From Mycobacterium sp. 155 (GTDB taxonomy: Bacteria > Actinomycetota > Actinomycetes > Mycobacteriales > Mycobacteriaceae): DNA of 64,000 nt. The notes beneath the pieces were generated by a model. The model saw nothing but the letters and a program-made list of their open reading frames with translations, was not told the DNA's origin and made no database searches. Shown piece by piece: positions 19,104 through 27,184 of this stretch; within the stretch, counting starts at the first letter, position 1; every line of letters begins with the position of its first letter. The stretch is from assembly GCF_000373905.1 (NCBI RefSeq), contig NZ_KB892705.1, positions 3,794,478-3,858,477 of the forward strand, written 5' to 3'. Made by a program: the position numbers and the translations under genes.

Positions 19104-20716
19104 CGGAACGGGAATTGGTTTCACCGGCTCCGCTCGCACGGGACACCCGCGAGGCGGACGATCGCGATCTGCCCAGCCGCAACGACGTCCTGAGTCGTGC
19201 GCTGTCGCATCCGATCGGCGGCCCGGTCGGACGGCATGCGGTGATCGGGCGGGCGCGGTTCATGACGCCGCTGCGCGTCATGTTCATCATCGCGGTGGTG
19301 TTCCTGGCCCTGGGCTACTCGACCAAGGCCGCCTGCCTGCAGACCACCGGATCGGGCACTGCCGGTCAACGCGTCGCCAACTGGCAGAACAATCGGGCCT
19401 ACTACGAGCTGTGCTATTCCGACACGGTCCCGCTCTACACCGCAGAGCTGTTGAACCTCGGCAAGTTTCCGTACAAGTCGAGCTGGCAGGAGAACGACGC
19501 GACGGGTAAACAGCGCATGCAGTACGACGGCAAGCCCGCCGTGCGCTACATGGAGTATCCGGTGCTCACCGGCATCTACCAGTACGTGTCGATGGCACTG
19601 GCGAAGACCTACACCGCCGCCACGACAGTGATTGCGCTCCCGATCATCGCCGAGGTGGTGATGTTCTTCAATATCTCCGCATTCGGGCTGGCGTTGGCCT
19701 GGCTCACCACCGTGTGGGCGACGGCACGTTTGGCGGGTCGGCGCATCTGGGACGCCGCGCTGGTGGCCGGTTCGCCGATCCTGATTTTCCAGATATTCAC
19801 CAACTTCGACGCGTTGGCGACTGCTGCGGCGGCCGGCGCGATGCTGGCCTGGGCGCGCCGCAAACCCTGGCTCGCCGGGTTGTTGATCGGGCTCGGCGTC
19901 GCGGCCAAGCTCTATCCGCTGTTGTTGCTGCTGCCGTTGGCGATGCTGGCGGTGCGCACCGGGCGGGGCCGCGAGGTCGGCACGACGGTGCTGGCGGCGG
20001 TGTCCACCTGGCTGGTGGTGAACCTGCCGGTCATGGTGATGTTCCCGCGCGGGTGGTCGGAGTTCTTCCGGCTCAACACCCGCCGCGGCGACGATATGGA
20101 TTCGCTCTACAACGTGGTGAAGTCGTTCACCGGGTGGCGTGGGTTCGACCCGAATCTCGGGTTTTGGCAACCGCCGACGGTGACCAACGCGGTCACCGCG
20201 GTGTTGTTCGCGGCGTGCCTCATCGTCATCGGCTACATCGCACTGACCGCGCCGCAGCGGCCCCGGGTAGCGCAGTTGGCGTTTCTGGTGGTGACGGCAT
20301 TTCTGCTGACCAATAAGGTATGGAGCCCGCAGTTTTCGCTGTGGTTGGTGCCGCTGGCGGTGCTGGCCCTGCCGCATCGTCGAATCCTCTTGGCCTGGAT
20401 GACGATTGACGCGCTGGTATGGGTGCCGCGGATGCTCTACCTGTACGGCGAGGCCAACCGTGGACTGCCCGAGCAGTGGTTCACCACGACCGTGCTACTG
20501 CGCGATATCGCCGTTATCGCCTTGTGCGCGTTGGTGATTCACCAGATATACCGGCCTGAGTTGGATCTGGTGCGGTACGGCGGCCGTATCGATGATCCGG
20601 CGGGCGGAGTGTTCGACGGTGCACCCGACAATCCGCCGCGGTGGCTGCCGGACTGGCTGCGCCCCGACCGCGACCGGGTACGCGTGGAGGCCGCGCCCGA
20701 GCCTCTCGTCCTATAG
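19100..20716 (+). CDS. GT87/DUF2029-type integral membrane glycosyltransferase-like protein, Rv0051-like
   Basis: A 538-residue polytopic membrane protein with about ten hydrophobic segments and a conserved PKWPPL-like loop replaced by YPLLLLLPLAM. It aligns by place and features with Rv0051, which carries a DUF2029/GT87 domain related to polyprenol-phosphate-mannose-dependent mannosyltransferases such as PimE. The donor and acceptor are unknown. The GTG at 19100 overlaps the ancestral ponA1 stop by 4 bp (GTGA), the usual coupled arrangement. The longer open frame upstream lies inside ponA1. Confidence 0.78.
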   Translation: MTERELVSPAPLARDTREADDRDLPSRNDVLSRALSHPIGGPVGRHAVIGRARFMTPLRVMFIIAVVFLALGYSTKAACLQTTGSGTAGQRVANWQNNRAYYELCYSDTVPLYTAELLNLGKFPYKSSWQENDATGKQRMQYDGKPAVRYMEYPVLTGIYQYVSMALAKTYTAATTVIALPIIAEVVMFFNISAFGLALAWLTTVWATARLAGRRIWDAALVAGSPILIFQIFTNFDALATAAAAGAMLAWARRKPWLAGLLIGLGVAAKLYPLLLLLPLAMLAVRTGRGREVGTTVLAAVSTWLVVNLPVMVMFPRGWSEFFRLNTRRGDDMDSLYNVVKSFTGWRGFDPNLGFWQPPTVTNAVTAVLFAACLIVIGYIALTAPQRPRVAQLAFLVVTAFLLTNKVWSPQFSLWLVPLAVLALPHRRILLAWMTIDALVWVPRMLYLYGEANRGLPEQWFTTTVLLRDIAVIALCALVIHQIYRPELDLVRYGGRIDDPAGGVFDGAPDNPPRWLPDWLRPDRDRVRVEAAPEPLVL

Positions 20717-20780
20717 CGATTTCACAGCTCAGGGCGGTTTCGGGTAGCCTGGCCCGGTTGCCGACGCAGGCGACCCTCCT

Positions 20781-20800
20781 GCCACGGAATCCGCCGTGGC
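20781..20800 (+). promoter_or_regulatory. Candidate S6:S18 ribosomal protein leader hairpin
   Basis: Upstream of rpsF, GCCACGG pairs with CCGTGGC around an AATCCG loop, 31 nt before the ATG. The S6:S18 complex autoregulates rpsF operons in many bacteria through a structured leader presenting a CCG trinucleotide. Here CCG sits in the loop, so the match is only suggestive. A strong AGGAGGTGA follows at 20814. Confidence 0.4.
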
Positions 20801-20831
20801 CGAAACGACCATAGGAGGTGATGAGGTTCTA

Positions 20832-21122
20832 ATGCGTCCATACGAAATCATGGTCATTCTCGACCCCACACTTGACGAGCGCACCGTAGCTCCGTCGCTG
20901 GAAACGTTCCTGAACGTGATCCGCAAGGATGGCGGTTCCGTCGACAAGGTCGACATCTGGGGCCGTCGCCGGCTGGCATACGAGATCGCCAAGCATGCTG
21001 AGGGCATCTACGCCGTTGTTGACGTCAAGGCCGAACCGGCCACCGTGTCCGAGCTCGACCGTCAGCTCAACCTGAACGAATCGGTGCTGCGCACCAAGGT
21101 GATGCGGACCGACAAGCACTAA
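20832..21122 (+). CDS. rpsF: 30S ribosomal protein S6
   Basis: A 96-residue S6 protein: [18 protein letters not shown] at the start, [10 protein letters not shown] in the core and [13 protein letters not shown] near the end. S6 binds S18 and 16S rRNA in the platform of the small subunit. The ATG at 20832 follows the AGGAGGTGA site; the open frame upstream begins inside the leader. It is the first gene of the rpsF-ssb-rpsR-rplI cluster, as in Rv0053-Rv0056. Confidence 0.97.
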   Translation: MRPYEIMVILDPTLDERTVAPSLETFLNVIRKDGGSVDKVDIWGRRRLAYEIAKHAEGIYAVVDVKAEPATVSELDRQLNLNESVLRTKVMRTDKH

Positions 21123-21191
21123 GGGCTGTCAGTCGTCGGCGTCGCTACGTAGGCTTCGCGCAAACGGACATGCCTATCCCAGGAGGATCTC

Positions 21192-21695
21192 GTGGCTGGT
21201 GACACCACCATCACCGTTGTCGGAAACCTGACCGCTGACCCGGAACTGCGTTTCACGCCGTCCGGCGCGGCCGTCGCCAACTTCACCGTTGCGTCGACAC
21301 CGCGCACGTTCGACCGTCAGACCAATGAGTGGAAAGACGGCGAGGCGCTGTTCCTGCGCTGCAACATCTGGCGGGAGGCCGCGGAGAACGTGGCGGAGAG
21401 CCTCACCCGCGGTTCGCGGGTGATCGTTCAGGGTCGGCTCAAGCAGCGCTCCTTCGAAACCCGAGAGGGCGAGAAGCGCACGGTAGTGGAGCTCGAGGTC
21501 GACGAGATCGGTCCGTCTCTGCGCTACGCCACGGCCAAGGTCAACAAGGCCAGCCGCAGTGGCGGGGGCGGCGGCGGGTTCGGCAGTAGCGGCGGCGGGG
21601 GAGGCTCCCGCCAATCCGAGCCGAAAGACGATCCGTGGGGCAGCGCGCCCGCGTCGGGCTCCTTCAGCGGGGCCGACGACGAACCGCCCTTCTGA
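21192..21695 (+). CDS. ssb: Single-stranded DNA-binding protein
   Basis: A 167-residue SSB. The OB fold covers about residues 1-115 ([58 protein letters not shown]). A Gly-rich flexible linker and the acidic tip DDEPPF, which recruits replication and repair partners, follow. It starts with a GTG at 21192 after a GGAGGATCTC site. Its place between rpsF and rpsR is the standard actinobacterial order. Confidence 0.97.
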   Translation: MAGDTTITVVGNLTADPELRFTPSGAAVANFTVASTPRTFDRQTNEWKDGEALFLRCNIWREAAENVAESLTRGSRVIVQGRLKQRSFETREGEKRTVVELEVDEIGPSLRYATAKVNKASRSGGGGGGFGSSGGGGGSRQSEPKDDPWGSAPASGSFSGADDEPPF

Positions 21696-21730
21696 TCAAC
21701 ATCGAAATTTTTGCAAGGAAGAGATAACCA

Positions 21731-21988
21731 ATGGCCAAGTCGAATACCAAGCGGCGGCCGGCACCGGAGAAGCCGGTCAAAACCCGCAAGTGCGTGTTTT
21801 GCTCCAAGAAGGGGCAGAACATCGACTACAAGGACACCGCGCTGCTGCGCACCTACATCAGCGAGCGCGGCAAGATTCGTGCGCGTCGGGTGACCGGCAA
21901 CTGTGTCCAGCACCAGCGCGACATCGCCGTCGCCGTGAAGAACGCCCGCGAGGTGGCTCTGCTGCCGTTCAGCTCGTCGACGCGGTAG
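21731..21988 (+). CDS. rpsR: 30S ribosomal protein S18 (Cys-containing form)
   Basis: An 85-residue S18 protein with the CxxC pair in [16 protein letters not shown]. Mycobacteria often also carry a second, Zur-regulated S18 lacking such cysteines; this is the primary, operon-encoded form (rpsR1 in M. tuberculosis, Rv0055). It is separated from rplI by 11 bp. The ATG at 21731 follows an AAGGAAGAG site. Confidence 0.96.
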   Translation: MAKSNTKRRPAPEKPVKTRKCVFCSKKGQNIDYKDTALLRTYISERGKIRARRVTGNCVQHQRDIAVAVKNAREVALLPFSSSTR

Positions 21989-21999
21989 AGGGGAACATC

Positions 22000-22455
22000 A
22001 TGAAGCTGATTCTCACCGCCGAGGTGGAGCACCTGGGTGTCGCCGGCGACGCCGTCGAGGTCAAGGACGGCTACGGCCGCAACTACCTGTTGCCGCGCGG
22101 GCTGGCCATCGTGGCCTCCCGGGGCGCCGAGCGCCAGGCCGAGGAGATCCGTCGGGCCCGCGAGACCAAGGTCGTGCGGGGTCTGGAGCACGCCAACGAG
22201 CTCAAGACCGCGCTGGAGGGGCTGGGCGAGGTGTCGCTGCCCGTCCACGCAGCTGCCGACACCGGCAAGCTGTTCGGTTCGGTCACTGCGACCGACGTGG
22301 TCGCCGTCATCAAGAAGGCCGGTGGCCCGAACCTGGACAAGCGCACCGTCCAGCTGCCCAAGGCGCACATCAAGTCCGTCGGCACCCACCCGGTGACCAT
22401 TCGCTTGCACACTGGTGTCGAAGCCAAGGTGTCGCTGAACGTCATCGCGGAGTAA
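22000..22455 (+). CDS. rplI: 50S ribosomal protein L9
   Basis: A 151-residue L9 protein with the N-terminal rRNA-binding domain ([35 protein letters not shown]), a long connecting helix and the C-terminal domain ([11 protein letters not shown]). The ATG at 22000 follows AGAGGGGAACATC. It is the last gene of the ribosomal/ssb cluster and is followed by a terminator hairpin. Confidence 0.97.
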   Translation: MKLILTAEVEHLGVAGDAVEVKDGYGRNYLLPRGLAIVASRGAERQAEEIRRARETKVVRGLEHANELKTALEGLGEVSLPVHAAADTGKLFGSVTATDVVAVIKKAGGPNLDKRTVQLPKAHIKSVGTHPVTIRLHTGVEAKVSLNVIAE

Positions 22456-22482
22456 GTGGCCGAGTTCTAACGGCAGCGTCAA

Positions 22483-22524
22483 AACGCCCGGGTCGGGTCC
22501 GTGATCGGATCCCACCCGGGCGTT
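22483..22524 (+). terminator. Terminator after rplI
   Basis: AACGCCCGGGT pairs with ACCCGGGCGTT, extended inward by GGGTCC/GGATCC-type pairing, forming a long GC-rich hairpin starting 27 bp after the rplI stop. No clear U-tract follows. It should end the rpsF cluster. Confidence 0.78.
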
Positions 22525-22657
22525 GCTGTGCCTGCGGCGAACATTGTCAGCACGATGCCGTATACAGCGAACCCACCCGAGCGTTAACCTGACCGGCCCT
22601 TGTGCGCAACACAACACGCCCGAGTTGGCAACCTGCGCCGACACGCCGTGGTAATTG

Positions 22658-22786
22658 CCATCCACAGTTCTTGAGCCATTGGTTAGTGGTCTGAACTGGG
22701 CGTATAGCAACTGACTCGGCAGTAATCCACAGGTTCTCCCCAACGACTCAACACCACTACCCACAGATATCCCCAAGCCATCCACA
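22658..22786. promoter_or_regulatory. Cluster of DnaA-box-like motifs upstream of dnaB
   Basis: Four same-direction 9-mers end in CCACA: CCATCCACA (22658), TAATCCACA (22723), CTACCCACA (22757) and CCATCCACA (22778). The E. coli box is TTATCCACA and the mycobacterial box TT(G/C)TCCACA. The second site differs from the former at one base; the others at two or more. The interspersed GTTCTCCCC and ATATCCCC are also oriC-like. Spacing and AT-rich context support, but do not prove, DnaA binding. Confidence 0.42.
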
Positions 22787-22899
22787 CTTTCATTAACAGG
22801 CCGAGTATCGGGGGTCGCCAGCAACGTCTACCGTAAGCTGCCGCGAGGCGTTCGACGGGTTTGGTTGTCAGACCTCGGTTCTACAGTCGCAGTACCGTT

Positions 22900-22915
22900 T
22901 CGAATAGACGTTCGA
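22900..22915. promoter_or_regulatory. LexA (SOS) box upstream of dnaB
   Basis: TCGAAT-AGAC-GTTCGA matches the mycobacterial SOS box TCGAAC-N4-GTTCGA at 11 of 12 defined bases. It ends 40 bp before the dnaB GTG, a position compatible with repression of a dnaB promoter. Confidence 0.65.
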
Positions 22916-22955
22916 ACTTGTCGCAGGGCAGGTCTCGAAAAGGGGGTGGAAGTCT

Positions 22956-24347
22956 GTGGCTGTCGTCGACGACCTGGGGCACCCGGACGGACCTCCGGAT
23001 ATGGACGGCGCGCCGCCGAGCGAGGATTTCGGCCGTCAGCCTCCGCAGGATATGGCCGCCGAGCAGTCTGTACTGGGTGGGATGCTGCTCTCCAAGGACG
23101 CGATCGCCGACGTACTGGAGCGGCTGCGACCCGGTGACTTCTACCGCCCGGCTCACCAGAACGTCTACGACGCGATCCTTGACCTCTACGGCCGTGGGGA
23201 GCCCGCTGACGCGGTCACTGTCGCGGCCGAGCTGGACCGGCGTGGTCTGCTGCGCCGTATCGGCGGAGCGCCCTATCTGCACACCCTGATCTCCACGGTG
23301 CCCACTGCCGCCAATGCCGGTTTCTACGCCGGCATCGTCGCGGAGAAGGCGCTCTTGCGCCGGCTCGTGGAGGCCGGCACCCGCGTGGTGCAGTACGGCT
23401 ACGCCGGCGCCGACGGCGCCGATGTCAGCGACGTGGTGGATCGCGCACAGGCCGAGATCTACGACGTCACCGAGCGGCGCGCGTCGGAAGACTTCGTGCC
23501 GTTGGAAGACCTGCTCCAGCCGACCATGGACGAGATCGACGCGATCGCGTCCCAGGGCGGCATCGCTCGTGGCGTACCTACCGGGTTCACTGAACTCGAC
23601 GAGGTCACCAACGGTCTGCACGCCGGGCAGATGATCATCATCGCGGCGCGTCCCGGTGTGGGGAAATCGACTCTCGGCCTGGATTTCATGCGCTCCTGCT
23701 CGATCAAGCACCAGATGGCCAGCGTCATCTTCTCACTGGAAATGAGTAAGTCCGAGATCGTTATGCGCCTACTCTCGGCGGAGGCGAAGATCAAGCTGGG
23801 CGATATGCGTTCGGGCCGCATGAGCGATGACGACTGGACGCGGCTGGCGCGGCGCATGAGTGAGATCAGCGAAGCGCCTTTGTATATCGATGATTCGCCC
23901 AACCTGACGATGATGGAGATCCGTGCCAAGGGACGACGGTTGGCACAGAAGGCCGATCTGCGGCTCGTGGTGGTCGACTACATGCAGCTGATGAGCTCCG
24001 GTAAGAAGTATGAGTCGCGCCAGCAGGAAGTATCCGACTTTTCTCGTAGCTTGAAATTGATGGCAAAAGAATTGGACGTTCCAGTAGTTGCAATTAGCCA
24101 GCTTAACCGCGGGCCCGAACAACGCACAGATAAGCGTCCGCAGGTCTCTGACCTGCGCGAGAGCGGAAGTTTGGAACAAGATGCGGATATGGTAATGCTT
24201 TTACATCGCCCCGATGCATTTGATCGCGACGATCCGCGAGGTGGCGAAGCCGACATTATTCTCGGTAAGCACAGGAATGGCCCCACCGCCACAATTACAG
24301 TGGCACATCAATTGCATTTATCGCGGTTTACAAATATGGCGCGATAA
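22956..24347 (+). CDS. dnaB: Replicative DNA helicase DnaB, intein-free
   Basis: A 463-residue hexameric replicative helicase. The N-terminal domain (about 33-140) is followed by a linker and the RecA-like ATPase: Walker A ARPGVGKST near 231-239, SLEMSK, Walker B LVVVDYMQLM near 337, and VSDLRESGSLEQDAD. M. tuberculosis DnaB is much longer (about 874 aa) because of an intein; neither the P-loop site nor the DNA-binding-loop site is interrupted here. From about 24025 (residue 356) to the stop, codons turn AT-rich (TTG AAA, GCA AAA GAA, CCA GTA GTT GCA ATT) although the protein stays mycobacterial. Start is the GTG at 22956. Confidence 0.96.
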   Translation: MAVVDDLGHPDGPPDMDGAPPSEDFGRQPPQDMAAEQSVLGGMLLSKDAIADVLERLRPGDFYRPAHQNVYDAILDLYGRGEPADAVTVAAELDRRGLLRRIGGAPYLHTLISTVPTAANAGFYAGIVAEKALLRRLVEAGTRVVQYGYAGADGADVSDVVDRAQAEIYDVTERRASEDFVPLEDLLQPTMDEIDAIASQGGIARGVPTGFTELDEVTNGLHAGQMIIIAARPGVGKSTLGLDFMRSCSIKHQMASVIFSLEMSKSEIVMRLLSAEAKIKLGDMRSGRMSDDDWTRLARRMSEISEAPLYIDDSPNLTMMEIRAKGRRLAQKADLRLVVVDYMQLMSSGKKYESRQQEVSDFSRSLKLMAKELDVPVVAISQLNRGPEQRTDKRPQVSDLRESGSLEQDADMVMLLHRPDAFDRDDPRGGEADIILGKHRNGPTATITVAHQLHLSRFTNMAR

Positions 24348-24363
24348 GGCGACTTTTGTCTAG

Positions 24364-25330
24364 ATGCAGGCCAAATTGGCAAAACCCCGTGATGACGCCC
24401 AACACGAACTGGGCCTGGGCATCACCCTCAAGGCCCGCAAGGTCGAGATGGTCGCACCACCTGTGGGAGCGCTGTTCACCGATGCCTCCGCGGGCCCGTG
24501 GCGCCGCAATTGGTGACCCGCCCACGGAATCCTCAAGAGCTCCAGCGGGTTGCTCTATGACGCCCTGGCCGGCGTCTACGCGAGCCTGGGTTTCGATGAG
24601 GCTGTCGGCGATGAGGTCTTCCGGGATCTGGTGATCGCCCGCAGCGTCACTGTCGAGGCGTAAACGCACTATGCGCCGCGCCCGTGCCGGTGGCTACCGC
24701 GACCAGATCGCCACCGCCTGCTTCACTCACGTCCGCACTGCTGGTGATGTCAGCCTGGTCCTCTGCGCCGTCACCACCTGGTACTGCGAAGCCGACACCG
24801 AAGGTGATCTGCGTAGAGTCGGCTACTCCACGCAACGCCGCGTGGACCCGCAGATCGTGGTCGGGCTACTGGTCGACCGGAGCGGATTCCCGTCGGAGAT
24901 CGGCTGTTTCGAGGGTAACAAGGCCGAGACCATCTAACCATCGTGCCGATCGTCAAAGCGTTCCAAGCTCGCCACACCATCACCGACATGGTCTGTCGTC
25001 GCAGATGCCGGCATGCTCTCCGCGGGCAACCTGCGCGACCTTGATGATGCCGGGTTTCGGTTCATCGTCGGATCCCGGATCGCCAAAGCCGCCAACGATC
25101 TCGCATCGTACTTTCATTGGCAGGGTGACGTTTTCAACGACGGGCAGATCATCGACACCATCACTCCACGCGACCAACGCGGCACCGCTGCCAAGAGCAG
25201 CGACCGCAAGGTCAAAGCCGAACCCGTCTGGAACCCGAACACCAACACGAAGTCGTGGCGGGCGGTGTGGGCGTGCTCAACCAAAAGGGCGATGCGTGAC
25301 AACAAGACACTGAACCTGGGAGGCTTCGTC
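24364..25330 (+). pseudogene. Decayed IS1634-family (IS1549-like) transposase
   Basis: Plus-strand fragments in shifting frames match the IS1634-type DDE transposase as I recall it: QAKLAKPRDDAQHELGLGI, RKVEMVAPPVGALFTDA, then DQIATACFTHVRTAGDVSL, RRVDPQIVVGLLVDR, GFPSEIGCFEGNKAET, and ADAGMLSAGNLRDLDDAGFR. A stop near 24937 and frameshifts near 24500, 24940 and 25000 break it, and the C-terminus ends near 25330. It begins only about 15 bp after the dnaB stop. No terminal inverted repeats or target duplication were found, so it is an old remnant. Confidence 0.85.
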
Positions 25331-25617
25331 TGGGTATCTGATAGTGACACTGGCCCAGTAAGTTTGGGTCACTGTCGGCGTCTGCCGACACAAGTATCGG
25401 TAGGAGGTGGGGGCCGCGTCGTCCTGGTATCGGTGCAATCTCTGAGCCGGGTGACCCGGTGACGGGCGCCCTTGTCCGCCGATCGGGGGACACCGGATTC
25501 CACCGGTTCAACCACCTATCGCCGGACAGACGCGGCCAGCGCGACGCGAGAGAGTTGTGTCAACGCCGACACGACCGGCAGCAGAACCGAAACGCCCATC
25601 CCCGCAGGAGAACTCTG
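25331..25617 (+). other. Non-coding segment between IS remnant and small secreted protein
   Basis: No gene is seen. A short hairpin, GTCGGC-GTCT-GCCGAC, lies at 25374-25389. An AGTGAC/GTCACT pair at about 25343-25373 could be remnant IS sequence, but no matching second terminus was found. Confidence 0.4.
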
Positions 25618-25851
25618 ATGACCATCACCCGCTACATCGCCGTGTCCGCTGTTTCCGCAGGCATCCTCGGAGGCGCGGCACTCGGACTGGCGGGCATGGC
25701 CAGCGCAGGCACGTACTCCTACCAGCCGACGCCCAGGCCCGGAATCGTCGCCACGCCCAACACCATCGCCCGGCCACCCGTCGTCGTGCTACCCGGCCAT
25801 CGGTGGCACACGGACCGCTCGTTCTCCAGCGACGTCCTTGCGGGCGAATAG
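25618..25851 (+). CDS. Small secreted protein, unknown function
   Basis: A 77-residue protein with a Sec signal peptide (MTITRYIAVSAVSAGILGGA, cleavage probably after ASA near residue 30). A short mature region rich in Pro and Thr (YSYQPTPRPGI, RPPVVVLPGHRWH) follows. The ATG at 25618 follows a CGCAGGAGAA binding site, which fixes the start against longer frames. It lies 90 bp upstream of an FHA gene on the same strand. I do not recognise a family. Confidence 0.68.
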   Translation: MTITRYIAVSAVSAGILGGAALGLAGMASAGTYSYQPTPRPGIVATPNTIARPPVVVLPGHRWHTDRSFSSDVLAGE

Positions 25852-25910
25852 TCAGAAGCCCGCGGGCGCTTCGCCCTCGAAAAGATCAGTTAACTGCAGG
25901 ACACACCACG

Positions 25911-26376
25911 AGACCGCGCAAGCGGCCGAAAAGGACAACCCGTGAGCACCACACACAGCCACCAGACCTCTGAGGACCGGGTCGAGGACACCGCCACCGG
26001 ACTTCCCGCCCCGTCCAGCCAAACCATCGCACCCGAAGCAAACGTGCTGGATCACCTCGACGCGGTGCCGGCCGGAGCCGCCGTGCTGGTCGTCAAACGC
26101 GGCCCCACCGCCGGGCTACGGTTCGTGTTGCATCAGCCGATCACCACCGCTGGGCGTCATCCCCGCAGCGACATCTATCTCGACGACATCACCGTCGGCC
26201 GCCTGCACGCCGAATTCCGCTGCACCAGCGGTGAATTCCAGATCGTGGACACCAATAGCCTCAACGGCACCTACCTCAACCGCCAACCGGTGGAGACCGC
26301 GACACTGACCCACGCCGATGAAATTCAGCTCGGCAACTTCAGCTTGCTGTTCTTCACCAGCAGCGCAGCCAACTGA
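25911..26376 (+). repeat. Inverted duplication arm 1 (FHA gene plus upstream)
   Basis: From AGACCGCGCAAGCGG to the FHA stop, this segment is homologous to 30248-30710 in reverse orientation. The first 30 bp (including the binding site) differ at only two positions. The arms enclose about 3.9 kb holding the lipoprotein, MFS, methyltransferase and the 50-aa ORF. Confidence 0.8.
25942..26376 (+). CDS. GarA-like FHA-domain protein, copy 1 (Ser lost)
   Basis: A 144-residue protein whose residues 45-144 are a forkhead-associated domain close to GarA/OdhI: VLVVKRGPTAGLRF, TTAGRHPRSDIYLDD, DTNSLNGTYLNRQPV. GarA binds phosphothreonine on its kinase, and when unphosphorylated inhibits 2-oxoglutarate metabolism. 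Here the conserved SxxH serine that contacts phosphothreonine (Ser95 in GarA) is Gly86 (ITVGRLH). The GarA N-terminal ETTS phosphorylation motif is weakly reflected as VEDTAT. Start is a GTG after AAAAGGACAACCC. It is an inverted duplicate of the gene at 30248-30679. Confidence 0.85.
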   Translation: MSTTHSHQTSEDRVEDTATGLPAPSSQTIAPEANVLDHLDAVPAGAAVLVVKRGPTAGLRFVLHQPITTAGRHPRSDIYLDDITVGRLHAEFRCTSGEFQIVDTNSLNGTYLNRQPVETATLTHADEIQLGNFSLLFFTSSAAN

Positions 26377-26530
26377 CCGAGCAGCGAGCGGGCTATCCCT
26401 CGAAAGCACTGTACGGATTTGGTTCCACCCGCTCTTTCGATGAACTTGCAGTAATGAAGTGGCGAGAATTGCACACGAGAAGGACCCGACCCACCGAGGC
26501 ACGCGCCAAGAACCTCGATGGTTCGTGCGC

Positions 26531-27184
26531 TCAGAGCTTTCCGTGGTCGACTATCGCATTGACCACACGCACGGCCTGGTCGTCGAGTCGCTCCCCGGTG
26601 ACCCGCACATCGATGACGATGTCGCCGCGGGCTCGCATCGCGTGCACCGTGCCCCAGCCCGTGTACGACTGCGATTGGCAGTCCGTGACCTCGTCGGCAC
26701 CAACGGTGCGCGGGACGTCGATGGTGAACGTCCGCGGCGGTCGGCCCGCGGACGTGATGGTCAGCACCTCGTCGGAACAGCGCTGCCAGGTACCCACAAT
26801 GGACGCGACGAAGTCACGGGCGTGTGCGGCGGTGTCGAACGCCACCACCGCCTCGTCGACCTCGGTGCTGCCCTGATCGTTGGTGAACAGCGTCCCGCGC
26901 ATCTCGCCGCTGCGGGTTCCCTGGTACACCGACGCCATCGCGTTTGCGCTGACCGCCAGGCAGTCCGCGGGCGAGTAGGAGTACCCGGCAGGCCATTGTT
27001 CGAACGCGCGGTAGGTGTGGGTGGCTTTAAGCGGTGGCGGACCCATGATCGCGTTGACGACGGACTCGTCGACGAGCATGTCATCGAGCCGAGAAACGAC
27101 CGCGGCGTCATGTACGGGTGTGGGTGCGCAAGCGCCCAGCAGCAGCGCAACCCCGAGCAACGCGACACCCATCCGCACACGCAT
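26531..27184 (-). CDS. Lipoprotein with PknH-like sensor domain
   Basis: A 217-residue predicted lipoprotein: signal MRVRMGVALLGVALLLGAC with lipobox LGAC (Cys19), then a PknH-type extracellular sensor domain (about 40-210). Typical family segments are MLVDESVVNAIMG, CLAVSANAMASVYQG and VVAFDTAAHARDFV, with Cys pairs. M. tuberculosis has several stand-alone lipoproteins of this family. The ligand is unknown. It is convergent with the FHA gene, about 150 bp away. Confidence 0.85.
   Translation of the reverse strand: MRVRMGVALLGVALLLGACAPTPVHDAAVVSRLDDMLVDESVVNAIMGPPPLKATHTYRAFEQWPAGYSYSPADCLAVSANAMASVYQGTRSGEMRGTLFTNDQGSTEVDEAVVAFDTAAHARDFVASIVGTWQRCSDEVLTITSAGRPPRTFTIDVPRTVGADEVTDCQSQSYTGWGTVHAMRARGDIVIDVRVTGERLDDQAVRVVNAIVDHGKL

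Larger units (their letters stand above)
22525..22955 (+). other. Non-coding dnaB upstream region
   Basis: About 430 bp without a convincing gene lie between the rplI terminator and dnaB. The stretch is less GC-rich than its surroundings. It holds four CCACA-containing motifs resembling DnaA boxes (22658-22786) and one LexA-type palindrome (22900-22915). A frame on the minus strand crosses the region but has no family features. Confidence 0.6.

Noticed and set aside
16510..19509. 999-residue fusion of ponA1 with the following gene region
   Set aside because: The last 135 residues are low-complexity shadow sequence caused by the frameshift near 19064, and the N-terminal 44 residues lie inside the DUF5318 gene.
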